A stretch of 64,000 nucleotides of DNA from Mycolicibacterium hodleri (GCF_006439015.1 NZ_RCZG01000012.1:62001-126000); one strand, 5' to 3'. Numbered from the stretch's first letter, positions 45,642-55,306 are shown. The notes: a model not told the origin generated them from the sequence alone. A program made the numbers and translations.

Positions 45642-47446
45642 CACGAGCCTCCTCCTCCGCCACCTCCGCCACCGCCACCGCCTCCGCCGCCACCCGAAGA
45701 CGAGGACGAGGACGAGGACGAGGACTGCGACGCGGTGTAGGCACCGATCGACGACGACAGGGCCGATTCGAAGCTGTCGAAGTTCGGTCCACTGGAGTGA
45801 CCGCCGAAGCCCCACCCGGTCGACGATGACGAGGAATGGTACCAATCAGGTTGCGGGGCAACGGCCCCGATGGTGTCCTGGTACTTCTTGGCCCACAGCG
45901 CCGCGGCACCACCCGCGATGGCGAATGGGATGTAGGCGGTGTAGAGATCCTTGCGGGCTGCGAAGTCGAACCGCGTCTCGGCTGAATCGGTCGCGAGGAG
46001 ACGGTGGAATCCGCCTGCCTGCGACCACAATTGGCGCCCTGCCGCAGTGCGTCGGGTGCCGACGCCATCGGACCAGGCCCCTCTGGAAGACAGGAAGAAC
46101 GCCACGAACGGCAGAGCCCACATGGTGGCTGGGAATCCCCAGCGGAAGAAGCCGCAGATGGCGAGGATGGCGGCCAACGCGTTCGCCGCGCGCACCCAGA
46201 GTTCCTTGCGCCGCTTGACCATCAGACCGTCGCCGATCGCCCACTTGTCGACGGCCTTGGCCATGTCGTTCTTCGCCGTGGTGAGCCGCTTGCCCGCGGC
46301 GACCGTCTTCTTGGCCTCGAATTCCGTGCCAGGTCCCATCACCTTGAGCGCCGACCCGACGGCGATGCTGACGGGGTCGACGTCCGCCCACGCCCTACGT
46401 TCCGCAGTGCCGCGGACGTTCCACTGCTTGTCGTTGACCTGTCTCAGGTCGATCAACTTGCGCTCGGCGAGGTAGAAGAGCGTGGCAGTCAGCCCGTTCT
46501 TGGGAACGGATTCGGTGCGGATGTATTCAGTTTGGACCGGCCCGAGTCCTGGTGGCGGCCCGTACTGCACGGGAAAGCCCGGGTTCGGCTCGACGGTGGT
46601 TCGGTACCAGAGATAGGCCGCCATTGCGCCCGCAAGCGACAGCGCAGCGACCCAGACGATGCCACCCAGCGAGCGACCGACCACGCGATCCCATTCGAAG
46701 GACCACGGCAGGCTGACTCGCGCCGGGGTGGGCACGTCGACGCCGGCCCTCAGCGTGACTGGCGTACGGGGTCCCAGGTTCGCCGCACTGAGCTCGACCG
46801 CGTTGCCGGACACCGTCAGACCGTCGCAGGACCGCCCCACGCCCACGCCGACGGAGCACTCGGCACCGGTGACCTCGGCAGGCAGCGTCGCGCGCACCCG
46901 AACTCGTTGGATGTAGTTGTTCCAGGAAGGGGCGATGACGTTCCAGAAGAAGACAGACGTGGAGCCTGGATCGCCGACGACGCTGGCGAAGTCCTTGTTC
47001 TCTCCGACGTTCCCGGGATCGAGGACACCGGGGATCGTGTAGCGGAGTTCGTAGGTGTGCGTCCCCTGCGACAGCGTGCTGTCGGGGTCCCCGATCTTGG
47101 CGACCCGGAATCTGTCTCCGGACTCCCACAGAAGTTTGTACGGCACCGCTTCGCCGTCCATCAGGATTGACGTGATGTCGGGTTCCTGCCGCACCGTGGG
47201 ACTGTTCTGATTGGCGACGTCCCAGTAGCGGAAGATCCCGTGTCGGCCAGCCGGGAATTCACCCCGAATGGTTTCCACCGCAGTGAGTCCTCCGTCGGCG
47301 CCAACGGTGAAGTCGGCCTGGTAATCGCTGATCACGACGGGGTCGCTCACGGGCCCAGCGGCGGATGTCGTCTGGAACATCACGGGCCACAGCAGCCCAA
47401 CGACGATGACGACCAACAGGATCACCCACCCGAGAACCCGCTTCAC
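45638..47446 (-). CDS. DUF2207 membrane protein with poly-Gly tail
   Basis: The 602 residues contain a signal anchor (VILLVVIVVGLLWPVMF) and an extracytoplasmic beta-rich DUF2207 domain (about 40-250; VETIRGEFPAGRHGIFRYW). There are further helices near 270-290 and 420-450 and a cytosolic middle region (NGLTATLFYLAERKLIDLRQ). The C-terminus is a serine run followed by about 16 glycines and SW, encoded by simple GCC/GAC repeats at 45650-45725. Its partner LemA is translationally coupled downstream. The role is unknown; an envelope-stress or membrane-quality function is often proposed. Confidence 0.9.
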   Translation of the reverse strand: MKRVLGWVILLVVIVVGLLWPVMFQTTSAAGPVSDPVVISDYQADFTVGADGGLTAVETIRGEFPAGRHGIFRYWDVANQNSPTVRQEPDITSILMDGEAVPYKLLWESGDRFRVAKIGDPDSTLSQGTHTYELRYTIPGVLDPGNVGENKDFASVVGDPGSTSVFFWNVIAPSWNNYIQRVRVRATLPAEVTGAECSVGVGVGRSCDGLTVSGNAVELSAANLGPRTPVTLRAGVDVPTPARVSLPWSFEWDRVVGRSLGGIVWVAALSLAGAMAAYLWYRTTVEPNPGFPVQYGPPPGLGPVQTEYIRTESVPKNGLTATLFYLAERKLIDLRQVNDKQWNVRGTAERRAWADVDPVSIAVGSALKVMGPGTEFEAKKTVAAGKRLTTAKNDMAKAVDKWAIGDGLMVKRRKELWVRAANALAAILAICGFFRWGFPATMWALPFVAFFLSSRGAWSDGVGTRRTAAGRQLWSQAGGFHRLLATDSAETRFDFAARKDLYTAYIPFAIAGGAAALWAKKYQDTIGAVAPQPDWYHSSSSSTGWGFGGHSSGPNFDSFESALSSSIGAYTASQSSSSSSSSSSGGGGGGGGGGGGGGGGSW

Positions 47447-47484
47447 GCCACCTCCCCTAGCATCGCGCCCGATTTCGATTCGCC

Positions 47485-49482
47485 CTACCCTATGTGCAAG
47501 GGGTCTATCTGCACACGCACTGGCGGCTGATCGTGGCGGGCACTGAATACGCCAGTGGCGCGGCGAAGCGCCGAGGCCAGCCCCAGTCCGATGTCGCGCG
47601 GCACCCGGACGAGCATCCGGCTCACCTCGGCCTCGCGTTCCGTGCCGGGCGGCCGACGAGCGCCGGGCGGAAGTTCGACCGGCCCCAGGATCTCGGCATC
47701 CTCCGGAAGGTGCGCTGCCGCAAGCAGAGCCGTCACCGCCGCGGGGTCTCCATCGACCGCGGCCATGTGGACCGCGGGTGGCAAGCCGACCTCGGTCCGT
47801 GCGTCGAGCTCAGACTCGGCGTGGCCGACAGGATCCCAGCGGATGAGCGCCTGGACGGTCGGAATCGCCGACTCGGCCACGACCGCCACCACGCCACCGT
47901 CGCCACGGTGCCGGACGAGGGCCGCGGCGCCCATCCACCGGCGCAACGCGTCCTCGGAGGCTCGCAGGTCCTGCCTGCCGAGCAGCGCCCAGCCGTCGAG
48001 GAGCAACAGGGCGCCGTATCCGCCGGGCGCCACGGGCTCGGCCCCCGGCGTGGCGACGACCAGGGACGGTGCGGCGGGCACCTCGGACACCACCGCGTCA
48101 CCGCCCGAGGTGATCACCGTGGTTCCGGGGAAGGCGCGACCCAACTCCTCTGCGGTGCGGCGCGCACCGACGACGACGGCACGCACCGCATCGGAACCGC
48201 AACGGACACAACGCAGCGCGGCGTCGGTGCGTCCACACCAGCGGCAGACGGCTCCGACCCCGCGGTCGGGCAAGGACATGGGGCCCGTGCAGTGCCTGCA
48301 CCTCGCGATCGTTCGGCACTTGCCGCAGGCCAGTGCTGGCACGTAACCACGACGGGGCACCTGCACCAGCACCGGATGGCCGGACCGCAGTGCAGCACGG
48401 GCCGCGTCTAGCGCCATCGACGGCAATCGCGCGGTGTGTGAGGCGGCATCGCGTTCCTGCGCGAAGCCGCTGTCGTCGAGCGCGACGACCCGCGGTGTCC
48501 GGGTCCGGACCACTGGCCGGGTCGCCACCAGATCGTGCGCCCACTTGCTGGTGACCAGGGCCTGCGCCTCTGCCGTGCGGGCATAGCCGGCGATCAGCGC
48601 TCCACACCGCAGCTGATGCGATCGCAGCATGGCGACCTCGCGTGCATGCGGGTACGGCGCTCGCGGCTCGGCCAGCGTGTCATCACCGTCGTCCCACACC
48701 ATCACCAGACCGAGGTCGGCGACCGGTGCGAAGACTGCGCTGCGGGTGCCGATGACGAACCTGGCGTGACCTCTCAGCACGGACAGCCACCGGCGGTAGC
48801 GCTGCGACGGTCCAAGTCCAGCGGACAGCGCCACCACGGCACTGTCGTCTACGTACTTGATCGCTGCCGAATGGAGCGCGTCGACGTCGCGTTGATCGGG
48901 TACGACGGCGAGCGCCGAACGGCCCGACTGCACGACGACTGCTGCGGCCTCGGCAAGTCGATCGGTCCACTGCTCGCCCGGCAGCGCCTGCCAGACCGCG
49001 CGAGCAGCCCGGCCCTCGCCGAGCGCGCCGAGGTACTGCGCACCGCGGCCGTAGGCGCTCCAGGCCGTCGCGTCGACCCCACGAACCGTCAGCGCGGGTG
49101 GATCGGACACCGGCTGTTTCTCCACCGTCGCGTGCCGTGGCGGGACCGCGAGCCGCAGCACGTCGGGACGGGTGCCCGCATACCTGGCGGCGACCGCGTC
49201 GACGAGCCGTCGGACGTCAGGAGTCAAGACCCGTTCGCTCGAGACGACGCGGTCGAGCCAGCCCAACCTGCCGTCGTGGTCGGTGTCCGAACGCCGTTCG
49301 AGGATGAACCCGTCGACGAGCCGTCCGTGGAAGCGCACCTTCACCCGCACGCCCGGTTGCGCGTCGTCGGACTGCTCAGGGCTGACGAGGTAGTCGAAGT
49401 CGCGATCGAGATGTGGCACCGACAGCATCGGAAGCACGCGAGCGATGGGCTCGTGCTCTGCCGCCTGCCTGGTTTCGGTCAC
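47485..49482 (-). CDS. priA: PriA-like replication restart protein, ATPase motifs lost
   Basis: The GTG at 49482 (VTETRQAAEHEP) gives 665 residues. The 3' DNA-binding domain (about 20-110) has VKVRFHGRLVDGFILERRSD. The zinc module has eight cysteines in the order CGKCRTIARCRHC then CRWCG and CVRCGSD. Where helicases have a Walker A loop there is none, and the Walker B region reads LVMVWDDGDD instead of DEEH. This is the usual state of actinobacterial PriA, so it probably recognises forks but does not unwind DNA. It overlaps the downstream YhhN gene by 4 bp at its 5' side. Confidence 0.92.
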   Translation of the reverse strand: MTETRQAAEHEPIARVLPMLSVPHLDRDFDYLVSPEQSDDAQPGVRVKVRFHGRLVDGFILERRSDTDHDGRLGWLDRVVSSERVLTPDVRRLVDAVAARYAGTRPDVLRLAVPPRHATVEKQPVSDPPALTVRGVDATAWSAYGRGAQYLGALGEGRAARAVWQALPGEQWTDRLAEAAAVVVQSGRSALAVVPDQRDVDALHSAAIKYVDDSAVVALSAGLGPSQRYRRWLSVLRGHARFVIGTRSAVFAPVADLGLVMVWDDGDDTLAEPRAPYPHAREVAMLRSHQLRCGALIAGYARTAEAQALVTSKWAHDLVATRPVVRTRTPRVVALDDSGFAQERDAASHTARLPSMALDAARAALRSGHPVLVQVPRRGYVPALACGKCRTIARCRHCTGPMSLPDRGVGAVCRWCGRTDAALRCVRCGSDAVRAVVVGARRTAEELGRAFPGTTVITSGGDAVVSEVPAAPSLVVATPGAEPVAPGGYGALLLLDGWALLGRQDLRASEDALRRWMGAAALVRHRGDGGVVAVVAESAIPTVQALIRWDPVGHAESELDARTEVGLPPAVHMAAVDGDPAAVTALLAAAHLPEDAEILGPVELPPGARRPPGTEREAEVSRMLVRVPRDIGLGLASALRRATGVFSARHDQPPVRVQIDPLHIG

Positions 49483-50279
49483 GCAGGTGGTGTAGCAGAA
49501 CGATCGGACACGCTCGTCGCGCGGCCGAAGAATAGGCCCGCGGTGATCAGCATTAGCGCCGCCGCATAAGCCCACCAGATCGGCACGGCCAGCGCTTCGG
49601 AGCGCAGGACGAACTTGCCGATCCCGATCATCGCGTCGGAGACCGCGAAGCACACCGCGCCCAGTGCAGTCCACGGTGTCGGCAACCTGGCCAGCAGGGC
49701 CGCGCACACCATCGCGGCGAGCACCATCATGTATAGGACCACGGGAATGGCCATGCCCTCGGCGATCAGTCGAGGCCAGAACCACACCAGCAGCGATACG
49801 CACGCGATACAGACGACGATCGCGATCGATGCCTTCGCGGGGCTTCGGTTCGCCAGCGGAACCAGCGCGACCAGGAAGCACAGGTGCGCGACGAGGAAGG
49901 CGCCGAGTCCGAGCACGAACGACGGCTGCCACCACGGCATCGCGAGCAGATAGTCACCCGCCGCCGAGAACAACAGAGCGGGGATCAACCACCAACGCTC
50001 CCGCCGCACGGGATGGCTGAACGCTGCGGCGGAGAGCAATACCGCCGCCAAGGCCTTGACGGCGGGTTGCAGACCGAACTGACCGGTGAGCTCGGCGCCC
50101 GCGGGCAATCGCAGTGCCGTGACGACGAGGAAGACGCCGTATGCCACGCCGGCGACCAACGCCGCGCCCCACCGCGTTCGCGTACTGCGAGATGCGTACG
50201 GTGAGGCGATGCCCGCGACCGACGACTCAACCGGCTTCGCCGATGACGACGCAACCGCCACACGAGGTCTGGATGCCAT
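49479..50279 (-). CDS. YhhN-family membrane protein (lysoplasmalogenase-like)
   Basis: Up to 266 residues with about eight transmembrane helices from residue 38 on. Family motifs are FSAAGDYLLAMPWWQPSFVLG, LVAHLCFLVAL and AVSDAMIGIGKF. Those Asp residues are the conserved acids of YhhN/TMEM86 lysoplasmalogenases. Activity in mycobacteria is unproven. The ATG at 50279 lies inside the divergent esterase gene by 71 bp, so the real start may be a TTG/GTG just before the first helix (near 50159-50146). The stop overlaps the priA start. Confidence 0.85.
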   Translation of the reverse strand: MASRPRVAVASSSAKPVESSVAGIASPYASRSTRTRWGAALVAGVAYGVFLVVTALRLPAGAELTGQFGLQPAVKALAAVLLSAAAFSHPVRRERWWLIPALLFSAAGDYLLAMPWWQPSFVLGLGAFLVAHLCFLVALVPLANRSPAKASIAIVVCIACVSLLVWFWPRLIAEGMAIPVVLYMMVLAAMVCAALLARLPTPWTALGAVCFAVSDAMIGIGKFVLRSEALAVPIWWAYAAALMLITAGLFFGRATSVSDRSATPPA

Positions 50280-51186
50280 CCTGCAGAAGGTACTGGAAGC
50301 AGTCCCCTTCCAGTTGACTACCGATGGCGGCCCCGAGGCGGCCCGGCAACGGTTCCGCGACCTGCCCCGGCGCCCGGTCCATCAGGATCTGCGCGTGCAG
50401 GACCGGACGATCGACGGCCCGGGCGGCCCGCTGCCGATCCGGTTGTACTGGCCACCGGAGTCCGCTGACGGACCCGTCCCGGTCGTGATGTTCTTCCACG
50501 GTGGCGGTTGGGTTGTCGGCGATCTCGACAGCTACGACGGCGACGCCCGCGGGCATGCGGTCGGATCGGGCGCGTTGGTGGTGTCCGTCGACTACCGCCT
50601 CGCGCCCGAGCATCCGTATCCAGCGGCGGTGGACGACGTGTGGGCGGCGACGCAGTGGGTGGCCGAGCACGCCGGCCAACTCGGGGCCGACGCCACACGG
50701 TGTGCGGTGGCGGGTGATTCCGCGGGCGGCAACCTCGCGGCGGTCGTCGCCCAGCTGTCGCGCGACGCGGGTGGACCTCCGATCGTCTTCCAGCTGCTCT
50801 GGTACCCGGCCACCACCTGGGATACGTCGCTGCCATCGTTCACCGAGAATGCCAATGCACCGATTCTGGCGGTCGACGCGGTCTCGGAGTTCTCCCGCTG
50901 GTATGCCCGCGGCCAGGACCTGAAGAATCCGCCGTCGACACTGGTTCCCGCCCGCGCGGCGGACCTCTCCGGCCTGGCGCCGGCGTACATCGCGGTCGCG
51001 GGACACGATCCACTGCGCGATGACGGCGTTCGCTACGGCGAGCTGCTGGCCGCCGCGGGGGTATCCGTTGAGGTCCACAACGCCGAGACGCTGGTCCACG
51101 GCTACCTGGGCTACGCAGGCGTCGTGCCCGCCGCGACCGATGCGATCGATCGCGGGCTGTCGGCACTTCGTCGCGCGCTAGCCTGA
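50209..51186 (+). CDS. lipI: HSL-family esterase/lipase, LipI-like
   Basis: The ATG at 50209 gives 325 residues. The hormone-sensitive-lipase motifs are all present: oxyanion FFHGGGWVVGD near 95, nucleophile AGDSAGGNLAA near 168, acid in GHDPLRDDG, and His in LVHGYLG. It hydrolyses short-chain esters in the cytosol. Together with the next gene it mirrors the lipI-lipH (Rv1400c-Rv1399c) pair beside Rv1401 and priA, as recalled. The two are separated by 5 bp. Confidence 0.93.
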   Translation: MPATDDSTGFADDDATATRGLDAILQKVLEAVPFQLTTDGGPEAARQRFRDLPRRPVHQDLRVQDRTIDGPGGPLPIRLYWPPESADGPVPVVMFFHGGGWVVGDLDSYDGDARGHAVGSGALVVSVDYRLAPEHPYPAAVDDVWAATQWVAEHAGQLGADATRCAVAGDSAGGNLAAVVAQLSRDAGGPPIVFQLLWYPATTWDTSLPSFTENANAPILAVDAVSEFSRWYARGQDLKNPPSTLVPARAADLSGLAPAYIAVAGHDPLRDDGVRYGELLAAAGVSVEVHNAETLVHGYLGYAGVVPAATDAIDRGLSALRRALA

Positions 51187-51191
51187 GGCAC

Positions 51192-52163
51192 ATGACGGAC
51201 ACCACTGCTGAACGGCCGGGCATCGATCCGATTCTCAAGATGCTTCTCGACGCCGTGCCGCTCGAGTTCACCATCGATGACGGCGTCGAGATTGCTCGCG
51301 AGAAGCTTCGGGCGTTGAAGCCTCCCGCGGAGATGTTGCCGGACATGCGAATCGAAGAGCGGACGGTCGGATACGACGACCTCGCCGACATCCCCGTCCG
51401 CATCTACTGGCCACCGATCGACGCCCACGCAGACCTGCCGATCGTGGTCTTCTATCACGGCGGCGGCTGGGCGCTCGGCGACCTCGACACCCACGACCAC
51501 GTAGCTCGTGCGCATGCCATCGGTGCCGAGGCGATCGTGGTGTCGGTCGACTACCGTCTGGCTCCGGAACATCCCTTCCCCGCTGGTGTCGATGACGCCT
51601 GGGCGGCACTGCGGTGGGTGGCCGAGCACGCCGAGGAACTCGGCGGCGATCCGACGCGTATCGCCGTCGCAGGCGACTCCGCCGGTGGCAATCTGTCCGC
51701 GGTGATGGCGCTGCGGGCCAGGGACGCGGGCGGACCGCCGCTCGTCTTCCAGTTGCTCTGGTACCCGGTGGCCGTCGGCGACCTGTCCGCTCCCTCGTTC
51801 ATCGAGAACGCCGACGCACCGATCTTGAACGCCGACGTGACCGCAGCGTTCATGACCTGGTATCTGCCGGGCCAGGACATGTCCGATCCGACGGCGCTGC
51901 CCACCGACCTCGCCCCGGCCAACGCCGCGACGCTGGCCGGCCTTGCACCCGCCTTCATCGGCACTGCCGAGCACGACCCACTACGCGACGATGGCGGGAA
52001 GTACGCCGAAATGCTCTCCGCTGCAGGCGTTCCCGTTCAGCTGAGCAATGAACCGACGATGGTGCACGGCTACGTCAGCCTGGCGATGGCTTCCCCCGCG
52101 GCGACCGAGGCGACCAATCGCGGATTGACTGCGCTGAGGGCTGCGCTGCACCCTGAGCGGTGA
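51192..52163 (+). CDS. lipH: HSL-family esterase, LipH/NlhH-like
   Basis: The 323-residue paralogue of the preceding enzyme has FYHGGGWALGDLD, VAGDSAGGNLSA, HDPLRDDGG and VHGYVS as catalytic elements. The N-terminal segment PILKMLLDAVPLEFTIDDGV is shared with its neighbour, so the pair arose by tandem duplication. It is a carboxylesterase of short acyl chains. It is convergent with the SDR gene, 24 bp away. Confidence 0.94.
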   Translation: MTDTTAERPGIDPILKMLLDAVPLEFTIDDGVEIAREKLRALKPPAEMLPDMRIEERTVGYDDLADIPVRIYWPPIDAHADLPIVVFYHGGGWALGDLDTHDHVARAHAIGAEAIVVSVDYRLAPEHPFPAGVDDAWAALRWVAEHAEELGGDPTRIAVAGDSAGGNLSAVMALRARDAGGPPLVFQLLWYPVAVGDLSAPSFIENADAPILNADVTAAFMTWYLPGQDMSDPTALPTDLAPANAATLAGLAPAFIGTAEHDPLRDDGGKYAEMLSAAGVPVQLSNEPTMVHGYVSLAMASPAATEATNRGLTALRAALHPER

Positions 52164-52187
52164 CCGACCCGGCGCCGGGGGCCTGGG

Positions 52188-52949
52188 TCAGAACTGCACG
52201 CCCCGAGTCAGCGCGCCGTCGACGACGAGGTTGGTGCCGGTGATGAAGCTGGCTGCCGAACTACTAAGGAAGACAACGGCATTGGCGACTTCCCGAGGCG
52301 TCGCCATCCGACCCGTCGGGTTGAGGCCCAGTGCGGTCGCGAACAACTCCGGATCGTTCTCCTCGATCGACGGCCACACACCACCGGGAAAGTAGGTGTT
52401 GCCGGGGCTGACCGTGTTCGCCCGCACGCCCTTGCCTGCAAGATTGAAGGCGAGGCCCTGCGTGTAGTGGATGATCGCCGCCTTCATCGTCCCGTAGGGG
52501 CCGGAGGCGAAGTCGATCTCGCGCCCCGACACACTCGAAATCGTGACGATGGAGCCCGAATCGGCGGTCAGCAGGTGTGGCAGCGCTGCCTCCACCAAGC
52601 CGATCGTGCCCATCAGGTCGACGTCGAAGCTGGTGCGCCAGTTCTCCTGGTTGTCCGGAATCGCGAGCGCACTGACATTTGCGACCACGCCGTCGACGCC
52701 GCCGAGAGCAGCGGCGCTATCGCTCACCCACTTCTTGAGTGCCGCAGCGTCACCGACGTCGACCGCCGTTCCGATCGCCGTGGCACCGCCAGCCTTGAGT
52801 TCGGATTCGACCTCCGCCACCGCGTCGGCGGTACGCGCGCAGTATGCCACGGCAGCACCCTCGGTGAGCAGCCCGTCGACCACCGCTCTACCGATCCCTC
52901 GGGTGCCTCCCGTCACGAGGAAGCGCTTGCCTGCCAGTCCGAGTTCCAC
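52188..52949 (-). CDS. Short-chain dehydrogenase/reductase
   Basis: The 253-residue classical SDR has the cofactor loop LVTGGTRGIGRAVVDGL at the N-terminus. VVANVSALAIP stands in the NNAG position. Catalytic Ser lies in IVTISSVSG, Tyr and Lys in YGTMKAAI, and the C-terminal motif is PGNTYFPGG. The coenzyme is probably NAD(P); the substrate is unknown. It lies 30 bp downstream of the formamidase-like gene on the same strand. Confidence 0.93.
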   Translation of the reverse strand: MELGLAGKRFLVTGGTRGIGRAVVDGLLTEGAAVAYCARTADAVAEVESELKAGGATAIGTAVDVGDAAALKKWVSDSAAALGGVDGVVANVSALAIPDNQENWRTSFDVDLMGTIGLVEAALPHLLTADSGSIVTISSVSGREIDFASGPYGTMKAAIIHYTQGLAFNLAGKGVRANTVSPGNTYFPGGVWPSIEENDPELFATALGLNPTGRMATPREVANAVVFLSSSAASFITGTNLVVDGALTRGVQF

Positions 52950-52979
52950 GTATCACCCTGCCGTCCGTGTGCCGATCAT

Positions 52980-53993
52980 TCAGTACGAGATCGAGCCTAG
53001 CGACCTTGCTGCACTCCGCATTTCGCCATGGATTCCACCATAGGCCGGCGCGCTCGGAAGCAGCCGTTTGTCGATCTTGGTGACCGCGCTGTAGTTGGTA
53101 TCCACGACGTTCGCGATCGGCACCTGCGAGATCTGACTGAGCAACTGGTAAGCGTCCAGCCGGTCGAGACCGTACAGCTGGCCCAGCCAGCCGATCATCT
53201 CGACCTGGCCCGCCCGCCATGCCTCTTCGAGTGGCCGACCAGAACCAATGCACATCAAATGGGTATCGGTTTCGATTCTCGGCCAGGCCGGTCCCCCGCC
53301 CTTGATCAGATCGACGATCGCAGTGACGTGCATTGCGCCCTCCACCGCGGTGCCGCACGACTCGCCCTCACCCTGCCGATAGTGACCGTCGCCGAGTGAG
53401 AACAGCGCGCCGTCGACGTTGACCCGCAGATAACACGTTGCGCCCGCGGCCATTTCGGGGCTGTCCATATTGCCACCGAAGTAGTCGGGCACCAGGGACG
53501 TGCGCACCTCGCGCCTGGCCGGTGCCACGCCGACCGTGCCGAGCATGGGATTCGAGGGCAGGCGCAGCTGGAAGTCACTCGCCAGCGCCGAGAAACCCAG
53601 TGTCTCCGTGCCCGCGTCGTAGTCGTAAATGTACGTGCGCTCTGGCAGCGGGTCCTGCAACGTCGGACTGGCCGGAATGCTGGTCAGACCCCCGAAGAAG
53701 GGGATCAGGGTCGATGCGCCCCAGGTGCGGGCGGGCGTCAGATCGACCAGGTGGACCGCCAGCGTGTCTCCCGGTGCGGCGCCCTCGATCCAGAAGGGAC
53801 CCGTCTGGGGATTGAGATCCTCGGTGTCCAGGACGCTGGTAGCGACGTCCGCCTTGCTGGTGATGCGACCACCGTAGGCGTCCTCGGTCCACAGGGTCAG
53901 GACCGTGCCGGGTTTGATGCGCCCGACCGCGGTCGCGCCGCCGAAGGTGTAGGCGAGCTGATCGACCGTCGGCACGAAGGTCACATGGTCCAT
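52980..53993 (-). CDS. Acetamidase/formamidase family protein
   Basis: I chose the ATG at 53993 (MDHVTFVPTVDQLAYTFGG), 8 bases after AGGA, giving 337 residues. The FmdA/AmdA fold is clear: PGDTLAVHLVDLTPARTWG, FQLRLPSNPMLGTVGVAP, and MAAGATCYLRVNVDGALFSL with GDGHYRQGEGESCGTAVEG following. These hydrolases split formamide or short amides; the exact amide is unknown. The metK terminator lies just upstream, so it has its own promoter or depends on readthrough. Confidence 0.92.
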   Translation of the reverse strand: MDHVTFVPTVDQLAYTFGGATAVGRIKPGTVLTLWTEDAYGGRITSKADVATSVLDTEDLNPQTGPFWIEGAAPGDTLAVHLVDLTPARTWGASTLIPFFGGLTSIPASPTLQDPLPERTYIYDYDAGTETLGFSALASDFQLRLPSNPMLGTVGVAPARREVRTSLVPDYFGGNMDSPEMAAGATCYLRVNVDGALFSLGDGHYRQGEGESCGTAVEGAMHVTAIVDLIKGGGPAWPRIETDTHLMCIGSGRPLEEAWRAGQVEMIGWLGQLYGLDRLDAYQLLSQISQVPIANVVDTNYSAVTKIDKRLLPSAPAYGGIHGEMRSAARSLGSISY

Positions 53994-54027
53994 GACTCCC
54001 ATCCTGCTGGAATCCCCCACCCTTCGC

Positions 54028-54087
54028 GCGAACAGACGCAAAAGCTCCCGACACTTCGGCGTGTCGGGAGCTTTTGTGTCTGCTCGC
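54028..54087 (-). terminator. metK terminator, 27-bp stem
   Basis: The arms 54028-54054 and 54061-54087 pair with one G-T and one A-C mismatch around a TTCGGC loop. The inner 15 pairs (AAAAGCTCCCGACAC) are perfect. It starts 11 bp after the metK stop and is flanked by T runs on both strands. Confidence 0.92.
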
Positions 54088-54097
54088 GGAGAGAAAC

Positions 54098-55306
54098 CTA
54101 GACGGACGCCTTCAGCTCCTCGACCATGTTCGTCTGCTCCCACGGCAGCTCGATGTCGGTCCGGCCGAAGTGGCCGTAGGCGGCGGTCGGCGCGTAGATC
54201 GGACGCAACAGGTCTAGATCGCGGACGATGGCGCCGGGTCGCAGGTCGAAGACCGAGCTGATGGCCTTCTCGATGCGGGCAGGGTCGACGGTCTCCGAGC
54301 CGAAGGTCTCGACGAAGAGGCCGACCGGGGCGGCTTTGCCGATGGCGTACGCGACCTGGACCTCGACTCGCTCCGCCAAACCGGCTGCAACGACGTTCTT
54401 GGCCACCCACCGCATCGCGTACGCGGCGGAACGGTCCACCTTGGACGGATCCTTGCCGGAGAACGCGCCACCACCGTGGCGGGCCCAGCCGCCGTACGTG
54501 TCGACGATGATCTTGCGACCGGTCAGTCCGGCGTCGCCCATTGGGCCACCGAGGACGAACTTGCCGGTGGGGTTCACCAGCAGCCGGTAGTCGGAGGTGT
54601 CCATCGACTCGTGGTTGAGGTCCGCCAGGACGGTGTTGACGACCTTCTCGCGAATGTCCGGCGTCAGGCCGGCCTCGAGGTCGATGCCGTCGGCGTGCTG
54701 GGTGGACAGCACGACGGTGTCGAGCCGGACCGGGGTGTTGCCGTCATACTGCACGGTGACCTGGGTCTTGCCGTCGGGCCGCAGGTAGTCGAGCACGCCG
54801 CTCTTGCGGACCTCGGTCAGCCTGCGGGCGAGGCGGTGCGCGATCGCGATCGGCAGCGGCATCAGCTCGGGCGTGTCCCTGATGGCGTACCCGAACATCA
54901 GTCCCTGGTCGCCTGCGCCCTGCGCGTCCAGTGGATCGCCGGCACCCTCGACCCGCGCTTCGTGCGCGGTGTCGACGCCCATCGCGATGTCGGGCGACTG
55001 CGCGCCGATGCCGATGTTGACGCCGCAGGTCTCGCCGTCGAAGCCCTTGTCCGAGGAGTCGTACCCGATCTCGAGGATGCGCGCGCGCACGGTCTTCGGG
55101 ATGTCGGCGAACGCCTCCTTCGCCGTGGTGGTGACCTCACCGACTACGTGCACCTGACCGGTGGTCACCAGCGTTTCGACCGCTACGCGGGACTTGGAGT
55201 CCTGCGCGAGGAGTGCGTCGAGCACCGAGTCGCTGATCGCGTCACAGATCTTGTCGGGGTGTCCCTCTGTCACCGACTCACTGGTAAACAGCCGACCTTT
55301 GCTCAC
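54098..55306 (-). CDS. metK: S-adenosylmethionine synthetase
   Basis: The 402-residue enzyme makes SAM from methionine and ATP. The N-terminus has LFTSESVTEGHPDKICDAIS. GAGDQGLMFGYA, the P-loop-like GGAFSGKDPSKVDRSAAYA, and GPMGDAGLTGRKIIVDTYGG follow. The length and all known substrate residues are normal. The gap of 116 bp to coaBC may hold its promoter. A strong terminator follows. Confidence 0.98.
   Translation of the reverse strand: MSKGRLFTSESVTEGHPDKICDAISDSVLDALLAQDSKSRVAVETLVTTGQVHVVGEVTTTAKEAFADIPKTVRARILEIGYDSSDKGFDGETCGVNIGIGAQSPDIAMGVDTAHEARVEGAGDPLDAQGAGDQGLMFGYAIRDTPELMPLPIAIAHRLARRLTEVRKSGVLDYLRPDGKTQVTVQYDGNTPVRLDTVVLSTQHADGIDLEAGLTPDIREKVVNTVLADLNHESMDTSDYRLLVNPTGKFVLGGPMGDAGLTGRKIIVDTYGGWARHGGGAFSGKDPSKVDRSAAYAMRWVAKNVVAAGLAERVEVQVAYAIGKAAPVGLFVETFGSETVDPARIEKAISSVFDLRPGAIVRDLDLLRPIYAPTAAYGHFGRTDIELPWEQTNMVEELKASV

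Noticed and set aside
49483..49935. N-terminal extension of the priA frame
   Set aside because: Overlaps the YhhN gene in another frame and adds Arg-rich shadow sequence.
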